From Chromobotia macracanthus (Eukaryota > Chordata > Actinopteri > Cypriniformes > Botiidae), in NCBI GenBank assembly GCA_036877525.1, contig JAZGTH010000014.1, positions 3,670,501 through 3,734,500 on the forward strand: a DNA stretch of 64,000 nt, given 5' to 3'. Both the position numbers and the translations under genes were made by a program. Every line of letters starts with the position of its first letter. Position 1 is the first letter of the stretch. Below, in pieces: positions 25,711 through 38,735 of this stretch. A model generated the notes under the pieces. The model ran no database searches. It saw only the letters and a program-made list of their open reading frames with translations, and had not been told where the DNA came from.

Positions 25711-26408
25711 AGTGTGTTGGCAGGGGAGAGATGGGAGGCAAAGAGCATTAAGCCACATATTTGAGATGTTTGTCATTGTGAATTGAAAGTGTCATGGGAA
25801 GAGAGTAAAAGCATTGCATTGATTTACAGCAGCGCTTTGCTCAGATATACAGATAATGCTGTTAGGGTAATAAACTGCTTGTCTATGTTCACCTGGCTAT
25901 TAAATGTGACTATTAGATGCACCTGAGAAATGAGTCTCTGGCACAACAACACTGATGTCCGTTCTATAAACTCAGTCAGGCGTGTTGCCGCCAAGTGGCG
26001 CTCAGTTCTTGGGGACTGGCACCATGTCCAAGAAATAATTTTGATGACTGAATACAGACTGGGATAAAAAGACTCAACTGACCGATGTTGACACATGCAA
26101 TGTTGTTGGTTTGTGGAGAAATGAGCACCATATTATGCTTGTGTATTGCAGCTGAACAGATGCATTTTGCACAGAATAAAGGCAAGATCTTTTCCTCTGG
26201 TGAGCTCTAATCTGACAGGTTTTTAGAAGGTACCAGGCTTCTACAATGAGCACTTCTGAGAAACTAAGCACTGGAGTTGCCAAGGTTTACCAGGTTAGTG
26301 GCATCAAACGTGTAAACATTGTAGTAAGTGTATGTACCTGTACTTTACACTACAATGTCCCACTTACCCTGTACCAAGGTGTCTCTCTGGCTGTGAGTGT
26401 GTCCACAT
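25711..26408. other. Non-coding intergenic DNA
   Basis: No gene-like frame; nothing assignable. Confidence 0.45.
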
Positions 26409-26702
26409 CCCAGCTAACAGGGAATGTTCTGAGAACACTGATTAACGTTCTTTAAAAGTTCTCTCAGATTTATTATCAAAAAACGTTCTTGCTGAGATGT
26501 TTATAGTCCTTTTTAATGCTATATATTCTATTTATTAAAACATTATTCTTAAGTTGTTAGTGGAGTGTTTTAAAAATGTTACAGAATTTAACACGTTTGC
26601 ATAACCGAGCAATAACGTTAATACAATGTCTAAAAAACTGGACCTTTTGAACATTCCTAGAACTTTCAAAATAACGTGTAATGTTTTTGTTAGCTAATGG
26701 GA
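26409..26702 (-). mobile_element. Family A miniature transposon, copy 6 (3' part lost)
   Basis: Starts CCCAGCTAACAGGGAATGTT. The body matches as far as the internal ATGTTTTTGTTA block, then the terminal segment is missing. Confidence 0.88.
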
Positions 26703-27949
26703 CAGTATTTATTTGCTGCTTTTAGTATTTATTTATTTATTAAGTGTTCAAGGGGACCTGAGTTCACACTCAGGCCTAATGTCTTTCAAACCAACAACCG
26801 GTGAGCACCATGTATTTTATATTGTATGGAAAATAGCAAAAATAACTACAGTTGTGTTCCACTGCAGTTTTAAGTAAGTTTTAAGTAACCTGGTGGGTAG
26901 ATGATGAGAAAACTTTCAGTTTAAAAGCAAAATTTGTGTGGAAAAGTGCGACGTGATTGGAGCGACTAAATTTAGACAATGTAATTAGCTCATTTCTGCC
27001 ACAGCATTTTAGATCAAAACTTTTTTTTGCTTGCAAGAAAGTTTTTCTTTGTGCAGACTTATATTGCAACCACCTACTAATTATACATTTTACATTTTAA
27101 GAAGGTTAATGCTCAGTTTCATCACATGTTTTCGTATGAAATCAGCATTAAACTGACAGCTTTCTTACATTATCCAGAAACCACTTAATATTGTGCGTTG
27201 AGCCATCAGTAAAACTTATTAGAACAAACAACTGGCGTAACTCACCAGAAATAGAACTTCAACAGCCTTCTGCTCTTATAGCTTGATGCTTTGCTAGGCA
27301 TAAAAAACGTGTTTTAATGAGTTGATTTTTAGAAGTGGCGATCTGTTGACTCCAATGCAGAGTGTCGAGGACTGGTGGCAGATGCCTGCTGAAGTAAGCG
27401 AGACAGCACAGACGCCCTGAGATCATTACAGACGCAGAACTTATAAATCATTTCCACGTAGTGATAAAAAGCCATCTTAATTGTTCAAGACTTCAGCATT
27501 TATAAATTAAATAAAGGGATTTCACGTGTGGGCTGTGCTGTTGCGAGAGGCTACAAGAAAATAAATGAGACCCACAGAGAAGACTATGACCTTCACAGCA
27601 CAGATTTCAGTACCACGAGAAGTGAAACTGATGAAATTTGTACCTAATGTATACAAATGATATTAAGGAATGCTTGCCAGAACATACATATGATGCAGTT
27701 TCCCACACATATCCTTTATCTGTTTCGCATGTGATGTTGTTGAACTGAGCTTGATTCTGAAAACTAATGGGCTAGTTTATTTTATATATTTTATACATTT
27801 AAGGCAGTTTTGTAGGCATTGGTGAAAAACGTCACCATGACTCAAAATTGAGGCAGAAACAGAATTCTTTCAACAAAATTGGAAGTTTTGCAATATAATT
27901 ACAAAATGTACAAAAACAAGACTGCTGCCATTATTATTGTTTTGATTGC
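26703..27949. other. Non-coding intergenic DNA
   Basis: Nothing recognised. Confidence 0.45.
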
Positions 27950-28051
27950 TAAAAACTTGAGGTTGTTAAGAATGTTTCCCTATCATTTCTTTAACGTTAA
28001 AAGTGGTTTTTTTTATAAACATTCAAAACATCCCAATTTTTTGGCATTGTA
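27950..28051 (+). mobile_element. Family A fragment, copy 7 (decayed)
   Basis: GAGGTTGTTAAGAATGTTTC and ATTCAAAACATCCCAATTTT correspond to the family's left half. The ends are gone. Confidence 0.6.
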
Positions 28052-28675
28052 CTACTCGGTGTGGTGTATTATAATTACACAATGTACAAAAACATTGTAC
28101 ATGTTTAAAAAAAACATTATTTGCTCATTATTTTGCAGGCACTATCCCTAGAGATGTCCAGGACAATTATTACAGAGCCAGAGTCTCCCTGGAGCCGTGT
28201 GGCGAAGTGTTTTGCCCGGGCACGGTGATCAGTAGGGGGAATCAGAAATTGTTCAGTTCTTGGATCACTCCTCCAACTTGAGTCTGAACTTCACAGCCTC
28301 TTGGATGCACGGTGCTCTAATGCTCTGTATACACCAGTAAGTGTTTGTCCACAGGGTCTAAAAATGGAGGTCAAGGCTTACAGGTGTGGGCCAGCTGCCA
28401 TAAGCTGTCCAACCAAAGAGGAGCCAAAGAGGTTCTCTCACAAACACCTCCAGCTGTTCCAGTTAACACTGCTGGCATGTGTGCAAAAGCCTTTAAACTC
28501 GCACACACTCCTGCCACAAGCAGAGACCCTCTCAAACAGAAGGATGAGCCTGGGTTAAAGACGTGTCAAGATATTGGTCCGTCATTAACTAATATGTAGT
28601 AGGTGGAAGGTATTAAAATGTGGTGAGAGACTGTGAGTGTGCTGTCAAAAGGAGGCTTAAAATAGGTTAGGATCA

Positions 28676-28884
28676 CCCAGCTAACAATTTTAGGTTATAA
28701 GAACGTTTCCATAACGTTTCCGTAAAGTAATTAAAAACTTTAAAAAGTTTTTTGAGTATTCTACAAATTTAACTATTAATAACTTTTTTTAATTCTGTAC
28801 TCTAATAACGTTACTGGAAGAATTTTTTTGATAACTTTGGGAGAACTTTTAGAGAACATTCTGAGAACATTCCCTGTTAACTTC
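28676..28884 (+). mobile_element. Family A miniature transposon, copy 8 (internally deleted)
   Basis: Starts CCCAGCTAACAATTTTAGG and runs to GAACATTCCCTGTTAAC. At 209 bp it is about 100 bp shorter than full copies, through loss of the centre. Confidence 0.88.
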
Positions 28885-30871
28885 ATCTTCATTTATATGT
28901 ATATCAATGTGGTCTTGGCACGCACAGGTATTTTAAACATTCTGTGCATTAAAAAGGTGAGACATTTCCATTATTTAGCTGTCACACATCAGATTCGAGA
29001 AACCACAGCAATTCATGCGCTTACGAATGCACATTGGCAAAGCAATTTGCAGTCTAAAGGTGGCTCACTACCTCGGTAAATCTGCATTTGCTCTGCATAT
29101 TTGAATTAGAAAGGAAAATGTTGAAATGTGTGAGTTATTTGTCTGGCTTTAGGCGTCTGTGCAGCAGAAACTTGCTGTCTCGCAAACCAACCCTCTTACC
29201 CATAACAAATAAGAGAACGGGAGAAATTTGTGACTTGTGATGAAGTTGTTTTCATGTTTGCTGGTGTAGTTGAATGCGAAAGTCGTGAGATGTTTCAGTG
29301 ATCAGCCCAGCTGTAGGGATCAACCACTGCCTTCGTTTTAGTGCTCGCCCTGATGTGTGAATGTCCCTCTCGAAATAAAGACACCACTGTGAACAAATAA
29401 GAAACTGTAGGAAAATCTGCTGTTGAAATCCACTTTTCTGCTAAAATTGCATTTATGTTTTTATTCAGCAGTGTCTCATAAACACAAATTATGTTTATGC
29501 ATTTTACAATTAATAAAGTCGACAGAGACTTACTGTACATTCAGTCAGTATGTTTGGCATGTGAAATCAAACTCTGACCTTGGCATAGCCAGCATTATAT
29601 TATACCAGTTACCATCAAACGCCGCATTGTGGGATCATTTAAACCTGTTTGAATTGGTTTTACTTTTGAGAATTTAATGACATTTTATTGTATAACTGAA
29701 ATGATTTTCAGTAAGAAGTGTGAACAGAAACGCTCTCTCTCTCTCTTTCTTTCTCTATATAAAAAAGATATATATATATATATATATATATACAATATTG
29801 TATTGTATTGTGTGTATTGCATATTATCAGCTGTCAATCATTTATATTTGGTCAGTCAGCATCTCAGGTTATATGAAAGAGGTAATAATAGAATATGACT
29901 GAAGTCTAAGTTTTTGAATAAAAACCTGAGAGAATAAAAGCAAAAAAAATAAAAATTGTTGCAAAGCTTTTGTATATACTATTGTTATCTGTCACTATGG
30001 TTACTCATGCATGCTATAGTGGGATAGAGAAAGAGAATTAAAAAAAAGTTAAGGATAAAAACAAAGAAAAAATGGCCCCGAAGCGATTTTTCGGTGGTGC
30101 ACAGATAAATGTAGCTAGGGTGACATTTCTTACCTAGTGAGACTAAAATTCTGAGCCATTTTGTCCACTGCTTCACAAAAGCCCTGCTCATGTCACGCCC
30201 CGTCCCTCCCCTGCGATTAGCCGAGCCCCCCACAGAGTAGCAAAGCCTCGTCCAACAAACCTAGCTGTAACAGGTACACACCACCAGGGCATGTCAAGAT
30301 ACCCCTGCACAGCGGTCTCATTCACCCGACCTTCATCCATGACCTGAAAAAGACGAACATGCCGAGCAGGTGCACAAAAGGTCCTTTATGCCCCCACTAT
30401 GTGGCAGAGCACAGCACTGTGTTAGCAGAACTTTCAACATTACAAAGAACACAAAAGAAAGAGGGTACAATTTGGTTTCTCTCACCCATTTGTTCCGCAT
30501 CAGTTTAATAAACAGCCCATTGACTGCAGAAAGATGAGTTGTGTCTTTGGAGTCGGTATAAAGGGCATTCTAGATTTGTCTAAACCTGGAACATTAAACT
30601 CGTTTTTCTTCCATCCGTCAATGTCAGCACAATCATCTGTTCAAACGTCTGCTGTCCTACAGAAAGCCAGTGTTGTGTGTTTGTTCATGAATCATTTTAA
30701 TCAGAACACACATAAACACACATACACAATCACGCATGCCCCCAAACTGATCACTCAACAGATGGCAAAATATTCAGCAGTTTTTGGTTAAAGTTGAAAT
30801 ATGTTCTTCAGGGGGATTATTAAAGAGGTGTGTGAGATGGATTTACTTAGCTATAGATATTAATGTGTGTG

Positions 30872-30907
<36 letters not shown>

Positions 30908-31199
30908 CAAATGTAATCTGAAAGAGGCTACACGGTCAGCATGTGTTATTTCCATTGAGTTAATTTACTTCCCCTCCAAATCAAGTCAGGCTTCATTTAA
31001 ATTTGTTTTTTCTCTTTAACCACCATTACGCAGCATCATTTATTAGTTCCCGAATATCCTCTTAATACTGTCACTGTCTTTTTGTCGTTGTTTGTTCCAA
31101 ACTCACATTTACTCATTCACTTGTTTTTGCTCATTTATTCTCGTATTCATTCGCCACCTCTCAAACACTTCCTCTTTTCTTTCTTTCACACCGATCACT
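28885..31199. other. Non-coding intergenic DNA with (TA)n and (AG)n runs
   Basis: Contains TA repeats at 29768-29792 and AG repeats at 30875-30905. Otherwise nothing recognised. Confidence 0.5.
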
Positions 31200-32240
31200 C
31201 TGTTCTGTCATACAAACGCACGTAATTCTTTATAGTGTGACAAATTATCCCCTATAATCTCCAGCAAGCCTCTCGCGTTCCTCTGTACCAAATGAAAGCT
31301 TTGATGCAATTATTATTTTAAAGGACCACAAGGTATTTTTCATCCAAATATGAGCGTCAGATCTGAACTTGACATATGAACGTTGTCTTGGCATCCATAT
31401 CATTGCTTCTAAACTTTCCTATAGTGGAGTTATTCAGATGACTGTTTGTACCGTAAACAGGCGATGTGCAACCGACTTAAACGGCCAGGGCAACTGGGCA
31501 CTCAGATAACGGCCATCTCCCGTGAGCCTCGCCCGGTTGAAAGCTCACTCTGTCGACACGGCAAAAGGGCTCCATTATGTCCGGTGATACATGGGGCTGG
31601 TGTGCGCGCATCCATCACTCGAAAGCGAAATGCACGCACACGGTGGAACTATTTCCTCCCTGTAGCGTGTAAGAAATCACATTACATCGCAATTCTGCCA
31701 GCTTAAACATTTCAACATTTACAACAATAAATCACAATATATGGCGCTGTCACCACAGAGCCAAGAGGCGCATTGCCAAGTCTCAAGCAACGTGACTCTG
31801 GCGCTCCGGAGAGCCAAACCGACCGTCTGCAGTATTTACGACTGCGGCGTGTTTCTGAGCTCACAGCACTTTGGCTCTTCTTTATTCTTGCAAGGCATAA
31901 CCAGCCCAGCATATGACAAACACTCTCCTCTCCTCTGTTAGATCTGCGATGTTCATAATGCATCGCTCGTCCCGGAGCAGACAGTCTGGCTAATCTAACA
32001 CGGCGTGCCGCAGACGGTGGAGAGAGAGGGCTGTCACAGAGACATGCGGCCTCACAGCCGTGGACACATTTGTAATGTGGAGAGCAATGGGCCAAGCACT
32101 TCCCAGCATTCCCCTCTTCATCACAAATTCAAACACAAGCCTTTCTGCCACCAGCTTGCAAAAGCAAAGAGTTCAGCAGAGATCTTGAATTTAAAATCAG
32201 AACAACAGAAAGGGACCTTACCCTTATAGATCCATATGGT
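31200..32240. promoter_or_regulatory. Candidate regulatory block, GC-richer and repeat-free
   Basis: About 1 kb with noticeably higher GC and CpG content than its surroundings and no transposon copy. Overlapping frames open on both strands (127 codons minus, 31712-32095; 86 codons plus, 31446-31706). None has domain-like composition or credible splice sites. Best read as candidate conserved regulatory DNA; conservation untested. Confidence 0.25.
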
Positions 32241-32356
32241 TTTGGAGGAGAGACCGAAGGTAAGGTGTCTGGGTCTTTCCTTGTGAATTCCAAAATATTT
32301 TAAATAATGAAAAACAAGACGGTCCGGTCCTCAAATTTTGATTTAAATTTTGCCTG

Positions 32357-32732
32357 CCCAGCTAACAGGGAACATTCTCGGGATGCTGGCTAACGTTCCC
32401 TAAAAGATCTCTTGAAGTTTCAGAAAACAGTCTTGCAGTAAAGTTAGAATAACATTTTTTAACATTATCTATTAAATATCAAAAATGTTATTCTTAAGTC
32501 AGTGGAATGTTATTCTTAAGTTACTCTTAGTGGAAGGTTTTACAGCGTTACGTTAAAGTGTTAAAAAGTTTAAAAACGTCCTTATAACCAAGCAATAATG
32601 TTAATACCCAATATGTCTGAAAATTGGTAATTTAGAAAATTTCTAGAACATTCAAAATAACATTTTTAATGTTTTTGTTGCTTCATGGAAATGTTAGGTA
32701 AATGTTCTTACAACCTAAAATTGTTAGCTGGG
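32357..32732 (-). mobile_element. Family A miniature transposon, copy 9 (both ends intact)
   Basis: Starts CCCAGCTAACAGGGAACATT and ends AAAATTGTTAGCTGGG, 376 bp. It is flanked by TG on both sides (32355-32356 and 32733-32734). Best reference copy in the window. Confidence 0.95.
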
Positions 32733-33399
32733 TGTCTGTGTTTGCCCTGTTCCAAATCAGATGTGGGTAATGTGAACTGAAAGTGGAGTGAGTTCTTGAT
32801 TTGGACTGGTCTGAGGAGCAGGTTGTTTGGTAATATTTACATATTCAATTTTTAATTATGACTGTTTTTGGACATTATTTTTAACAGAAAGGCTTCCAGG
32901 CTCACCATGTGGCCTAACACACGAGATAATTTTCTGTTCCAGTATCTCTGCATTGGGCCATCAGGATCTGATTTGTACGTACACACACGCACACATTGAC
33001 TTTCTTTTTCTTTGTCTGTTACACACATAGAAAATACTTCATCTCTCCAATGCCCCATACCAGCTGCAGCTTTCCTACCCATGGCATGGGCACATACCCC
33101 GTAAACTGTACGGTTCAAAGGCAGTTTGGTGTACCATCTGGGTTGGGAGGTTTTATGTATTTTAACTCTGAATTAATGACACCCCAGGACTCCAAAATGG
33201 ATGAAATCGTTATCAAAAACTGATCTTGATGATCGAACACGGGTCCGTCTCTTTCACGCCAGGGGAGAGTGTTTAATAACCACACGGTAATGAAGAAGAA
33301 AGTCTTTTATATTTGGAGGGTCTAAGTTCTGGAACTAATGAGAAGGTTCCAAATTGTACGATCGTCTCTTCCACCTCCTCCAAGATCACTACAGTTAAT
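32733..33399. other. Non-coding intergenic DNA
   Basis: Nothing recognised. Confidence 0.45.
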
Positions 33400-33545
33400 T
33401 TGCTCTCCTGAATGCTGCTCTTTCTGCAGGATGCATTACACATTTCTTCATGATGAATGAAAGCGCATTAAAATAGCTCCAGCATCGCGAGGGCGATCGC
33501 ATGACTGCAGCTCCGTGTTATCAGATGCCTAATGATTGAGTTTCA
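33400..33545. promoter_or_regulatory. Candidate conserved non-coding element
   Basis: A short repeat-free block with CAGCATCGCGAGGGCGATCG and palindromic CGATCG, just upstream of an AG-rich stretch. Conservation untested. Confidence 0.2.
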
Positions 33546-34129
33546 TATCAGATTTATACTCCAAACAACAATGCTGCTGTCGAAGCGATGGAGCTTGTGG
33601 ATTAAATGGTATCGAAAGAGAGGGAGTGAGAGAGAGAGTGAAGGATGCAGCACAGGTAACCTGGTCAGCACTGCAGCCTGTGACACACATTGTGTTTTGT
33701 GGGCAGTCACAGAGTCACCTGTCAGTCAAATCATTATCAGTGTTAGCCACAAACATAGTTTAACATCACCAGGAACACGATCCAGGTTCTCAACCTTCAA
33801 ACCGTGTTATTCTTCTTTACACTGCTGGAACTTTCTGGAAATATTTTATAGTTGCTTTTATTCTGTTAATGAAACTTCATGTGCATCATAGGCTTCGGTC
33901 ATTACTTTGAAAGTTGCATTGAAGGTAAAGATTATTAGCGAATAACTCTTTACATTTTGGTCTGTTTTTCCCATTAGCTTTTGAATGTCTTGAGAAGACC
34001 TAAAACACAGTCCATGAGTTATATATATGATAATGGTTCTTGTATAGTTGCTTTTGGGGCTTATCAGCTTTAGGTCACAATAAACTATCATCGTGTGAGA
34101 GAAAATCTATGTGAAAAAATCAATATGAA

Positions 34130-34262
34130 CATGTTATTCTTTTTCTGTGTGTGTTATACAGAAAAACGAACACCCTACAGGTTTGTAACAGTGTGAGGGT
34201 AAGTAAATAATGACGAAATTTTCATATTTGGGTAAATATTCTTTGACTTTGATATAGGAATG
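34130..34262. mobile_element. Fragment of the 'ATAGT..ATCCC' repeat
   Basis: GTGAGGGTAAGTAAATAATG followed by AAATTTTCATATTTGGG matches the right half of the same repeat as at 35367-35607. Confidence 0.6.
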
Positions 34263-34275
34263 CCTTCTGAAACTA

Positions 34276-34555
34276 ACCAGCTAACAGAGAACATTCTCAG
34301 AACGTTGGCTAATGTTTTTTCAAAGTTCTCTGAAGGATATTAAAAAACGTTAATGGAACTTTTTAATGTTATACATCAAAAACGTTATTAATTTGTTAGT
34401 GGAATGTTTTAAAGACGTTAGAGAATTAATGAAATGTTTGAGTAATGTTTTTATAACCAAGCAATAATGTTGTAAAAAAATTGACATTTTAATGTTTTTG
34501 TTACTTAATGGAAACGTTAGGGTAATGTTCTTACAACCTAAAAATGTTAGCTGGG
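34276..34555 (-). mobile_element. Family A miniature transposon, copy 10
   Basis: Starts ACCAGCTAACAGAGAACATT and ends AAAATGTTAGCTGGG, 280 bp. The 2-bp flanks (TA and AT) do not match. The left end has one substitution. Confidence 0.9.
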
Positions 34556-35366
34556 ATGTAGTTCCTTCTAAAGCCAATTAGCTTGTGTTTTAACTCCTGT
34601 ATTGACTGCAGACGAAGAAAACGAGTGAAGCATAGAGGGTTATTTGGAGATAATGGTTACACGGTTATATGCATTCATTTACACAGAAAACATCCACTCC
34701 AAACTGCTGCTTTCAATGGTACTTTCATCTGGGCTCCTGCACTGTTAGTGTAGCATCACTTTGTCTCTGTGTTTGTCTCCTGCTGATTTTCTCTGATAGT
34801 GGGTCCACCGGGGCTGAGGCTAGCCTGTCTCATCAACTCATTTTGCCTTTCATTGTCATCATGGGAGCTTTTCAAAGAGCAGGGGCCCACCAATCAGAGC
34901 AGAGACATCGTGAAGGGCATAAGCGGCTTTGTTAGCATTTCAGTTTTTTTAGTTGCGGGTCTTCAGACAGGCTGAAACTTTATGAGTAATATATGTTACG
35001 AGGGAAAGATGCAAACATACACGGAAATATGACTCAGGCACTTTAATGTTACCATGAGGGGTGATTAGCTATCCGTTTCAATAGATCTAAAGAACTATGT
35101 CAAACTGATCATTTGGACTGTAGCCAATGCATTAGACTTAGTAGGCCATTTTCTTTTCGCGATTTCCTTTCAGATATACGGCTGTATCAGTGGTGCTTTA
35201 AATGGGATGTTTTAAGACAACATTTCTGATAGCGCTTTACTGTGCCAACTGTTTAACAGATTATATAGCATTTTATAAGCAGCGCTACCAATAATATAAA
35301 AACTATGATGAATAAATCTAGATAATTGATTTGTTGGCTGTTAGTCTAGCTGAAACTAACTAAACT
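34556..35366. other. Non-coding intergenic DNA
   Basis: Nothing recognised. Confidence 0.45.
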
Positions 35367-35607
35367 AGGGATAGTTCACCCCAAAATGAAAGTTATTAAT
35401 AACTCACCCTCATGTCATACCAGTTTTTTTGTTCTGTGCAACACAAAATAATACATTCTGAGAAATGTGTCAGTGGTTTTGTGTACATACAGTGGAAGTC
35501 AATGTGTGCCACTGTTGTTTGATTACCAGCATTCTGCAAAATATCTTCTTTTGTTGTTCTCAGACATACAGGTTTGGACATGACATGAGGGTGAGTAAAT
35601 CTCTTTA
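35367..35607. mobile_element. 'ATAGT..ATCCC' repeat, copy 2
   Basis: AGGGATAGTTCACCCCAAAA at the left, then CAGTGGTTTTGTGTACATAC and GACATGAGGGTGAGTAAAT. This is closer to the canonical fish repeat than the copy at 25300. The right terminus is lost. Confidence 0.75.
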
Positions 35608-35639
35608 AATGTTTTAGATACCAATCTCTGAGTATAAAG

Positions 35640-36180
35640 TGTAAAAAAGCTCTGGAACAATGTAACCTGCCAAGTCGAGCGCTTTACATTGAGCGAATCA
35701 TTTTGGGCATCGCTCGCCCTGCGCGTCTGACGCGCGGTGGATACCGCATGCTGATGCTTGCAGGGCGCAGGCCCTATCTTCCTAATTACCGGAGACATCG
35801 CACTGTCAGCAATGTCGTGCCGTGCCGTCTCCTCAGAGGGGTGACAGCTATTGTGTCAGCCCGTTTGCCGAGACAGAAACGCCAGCGTCCTGAGATAAAG
35901 AGAATTAAAATCCTGTCAAGGCCTCATAGCGGGTCACCTGGGCCAAAACAAAAGACTGATGATTGGGCGGCTTTAATTACCTCGTGTTGTTGTTTGCTTT
36001 AGCATTCCTTTACAAAGCAAAACTTAATTAGATGTCTCAGGATGTGTTCTCCTGGAGAGCAGCACAAGTGTCAACACAAAGTCTAAAGAAAAAAATGAGA
36101 ACAGAATGCGGTGAGTATTAATTTAAATGTGATTAGGTGTCTTCAATTTGCATTCCAGATATTGGTGCCTGAGGGGAAAT
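35640..36180. promoter_or_regulatory. Candidate conserved non-coding element with TAATTA sites
   Basis: GC-rich, repeat-free, and flanked by repeats on both sides. It contains homeodomain-type cores CTAATTACC (near 35781) and TTTAATTACC (near 35972). A 99-codon plus-strand frame (35703-36002) has arginine-rich composition typical of chance GC-rich frames. Conservation untested. Confidence 0.3.
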
Positions 36181-36187
36181 TAGAATA

Positions 36188-36500
36188 TGTGTGTGTGTGT
36201 GTGTGTGGTCCTGGTATTCACTACGTTGTAGGAACCAAATGTCTCCACAAGTATAGTAATACCAGGCAATTTTGACCTTGTGGGGACATTTTAGGTTTCC
36301 CGTAAGGAATCAATATTTTGAAAATCTGAAATAGCAGAACGTTTTCTGTGAGGGTGAGGTTTAGGGGTAGAGTTAGTGTTGAGGGATATAATATACAGTC
36401 TGTACAGTATTAAAACCATTACATCTATGGAATAACGATAGAAGTCTATAGAATGTCCTTATAAAACATGAAAACTCAATGTGTGTGTGTGTGTGTGTAC
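36188..36500 (+). repeat. Fish '(GT)n-GTCCTGGTATT' repeat, copy 1
   Basis: (GT)n, then GTCCTGGTATTCACTACGTT, CTTGTGGGGACATTTTAGGT, and a G-rich GTGAGGGTGAGGTTTAGGGG stretch, closing in a second (GT)n at 36481-36499. A reverse copy lies at 53321-53610. Familiar from teleost DNA; class uncertain. Confidence 0.75.
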
Positions 36501-37891
36501 CTTTGTTTGTACTGTAGGATCATCGTAGAGTTTACCCTGCCCACTTCATCGATGGAGAAATGACACCATTGATCCTTTATTTGCAAACGGTTTGAACTGT
36601 TTTCTCTGTCATCACTCTGTCCTCATTTACATCATCACCTTTCTTCATTGTTCCATTCGCTTTTCAAACAAGATCACCGAACATTCATTCCAGTGTCCTC
36701 ATATCGGCGATGGCTTGGAACAAAGCGGTCCAACACAACATGAGAAACAAACCTCCACCTGCTCCATCTACTTTTACAACAGAGGTGACTGTCTGTGCCA
36801 ATGTACCATCACAAACAACAGCACATAATAGATGTATTTTTAATTACACAAGTGTCCTTTGCAGTAACACAGATCAATGCTTCTTTCCCCTCTTTTATTA
36901 TATTGTATTCTCAGACAGAGAGCGAGAGCTGGTGATTTATAACACCAGCAGTTCCAGCAGTGTGTTTAATTCACACAAAACAGTTCACTTGATGAGTAAC
37001 ATTGAAGCTGTGTTTGCAGCTGTTTTAAAGCTGATAACTGTCTGCCTGGCCGCTCGACGCACGCTATTGCTCCATAAGCATGTGACATAAGCAGAGTTTT
37101 AGTAGGTGCTCTAACTGCATATATGGCTACTAAACAAGAGAGACATTTGAATAAACCGCTATTATTTTATAATATTATTTACCTTTATGCTTTTAATTGA
37201 TCTTAAAATTATACAAGCTGTGCCCCTGGTTTAGACGAAACATAGCTGAGAACTTGTTGAAGGAACATTTTGGGTTTAAATACAGCATGAGCTCCATCAT
37301 CAACATCCGTGTTGCTGATTGTCACTTAATCAAAATGATTTCTTATGCTTCATTGTGTAAAAACAAAGCAAATCTTGTTTACAGTAATTAATTTGCACAG
37401 TAATGCAGAATGACAGATGACTGTATTTCTACTTAGAGTATTTATTAACTTTGACTCAGATTGTATCTCTGGACACTAGTTAGGATACATTAAAATTAAC
37501 GTAAAAGTTATAGAGAGCTATAACACTACATAGCCCATGTAATTTGGTCTTAAATGTTTATGTTCATATTGAAATCTTGTTAAAACGTGTTAAATCTGAG
37601 TCAGTTCTGAGCCACTGGTGTGACTAAACAGAATTGTTTAAATAATGACTAGAAGAACGTTTGACTTGATGCAGAACACTCCGCTGTCTTCCATTGGTCG
37701 GTCAAACAGTTAGTTCAGCCCCTAAACTCACACTATTGGTTGCTGTCAGTCTGATTGATACCTCATATTTGAGTTCACATTAAAGCACTTTAGAAGGGCC
37801 TTTGTGTTCATTTATGGACCATCAGGCAGGCTGTATGTCTTCTGCCCTGACATCTGATTTATTATTATTATCATGATCTGACCGGCTCTCA
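36501..37891. other. Non-coding intergenic DNA
   Basis: A 126-codon plus-strand frame (36710-37090) has no domain-like composition. Nothing else recognised. Confidence 0.45.
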
Positions 37892-38192
37892 CCCAGCTAA
37901 CAATTTTAGGTTGTAGAAATGTTTTTGTAATGCTTCTATTAAGTAACAAAAATGTTAAATATGTTATTTCGGAAGTTTTGGGAACGTTCAAAACGTCCAG
38001 TTTGTATTAAAGTTAATGCTTGGTTATAAGAACGACAATCAATATTTTTTACATTTTGTAACGTTTAAAAAAAGATCCACTAACTACTTAAGAAGAGTGT
38101 TTTTGATATATATGATATATAATATTAGAAAAACATTGTACTAACATTACTGTAAGAGCTGTTTTATAACTTTGAGTTACCTGTTAGTTGGG
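37892..38192 (+). mobile_element. Family A miniature transposon, copy 11
   Basis: Starts CCCAGCTAACAATTTTAGG and ends ACCTGTTAGTTGGG, 301 bp. Flanks are CA and CG, one mismatch. Confidence 0.9.
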
Positions 38193-38655
38193 CGTTTGCT
38201 GCCCTAAAAGTTATTAGTTTACGGTGTACTGAAAGAGCAGCACTAAGGGTTACAAGTCTCTTAAAGCGAAGCCCTTTGAAGCCCGCTGAATTAGCGAGAG
38301 TGTAAACTTTGCATTAGATATTTATGAATTGATTTGGCAGCGTTGGGCGATGCTGCTCTTTGCTAATGGCGATGATTCATTGGACAGGATTCATATGTCT
38401 GCTTCATCTTAGTTTCCTCACTGCTTACTGACCTTTTCATTTTCTCATGCATACGCGATTCTTCACATCTATAGGCTTGTCAGGACTCATTATATTTTGA
38501 CTGCTGCTTTGTTAGGGGAGAGAAAGCTTTACAACGCACAGATGTGTGAGAGTGAGTGTGTGTTTGTTAGAGAATTGTGCCGTTTATAGTGTGTAAAACA
38601 AAGGCATAAAAATAGAAGCCTGGGGTGGCGGGGGTGCTCACCCTGTTTGTAACAG

Positions 38656-38735
38656 TCCAGCTAACACATAATGTTCTCAGAACGTTCTCTAAAAGTTATC
38701 TCAAAGTTATCAAAATGCTCTTGCAGTAATGTTTG
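38656..38735 (-). mobile_element. Family A fragment, copy 12
   Basis: TCCAGCTAACACATAATGTT then CTCAGAACGTTCTCTAAAAG, stopping after about 80 bp. Confidence 0.75.
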
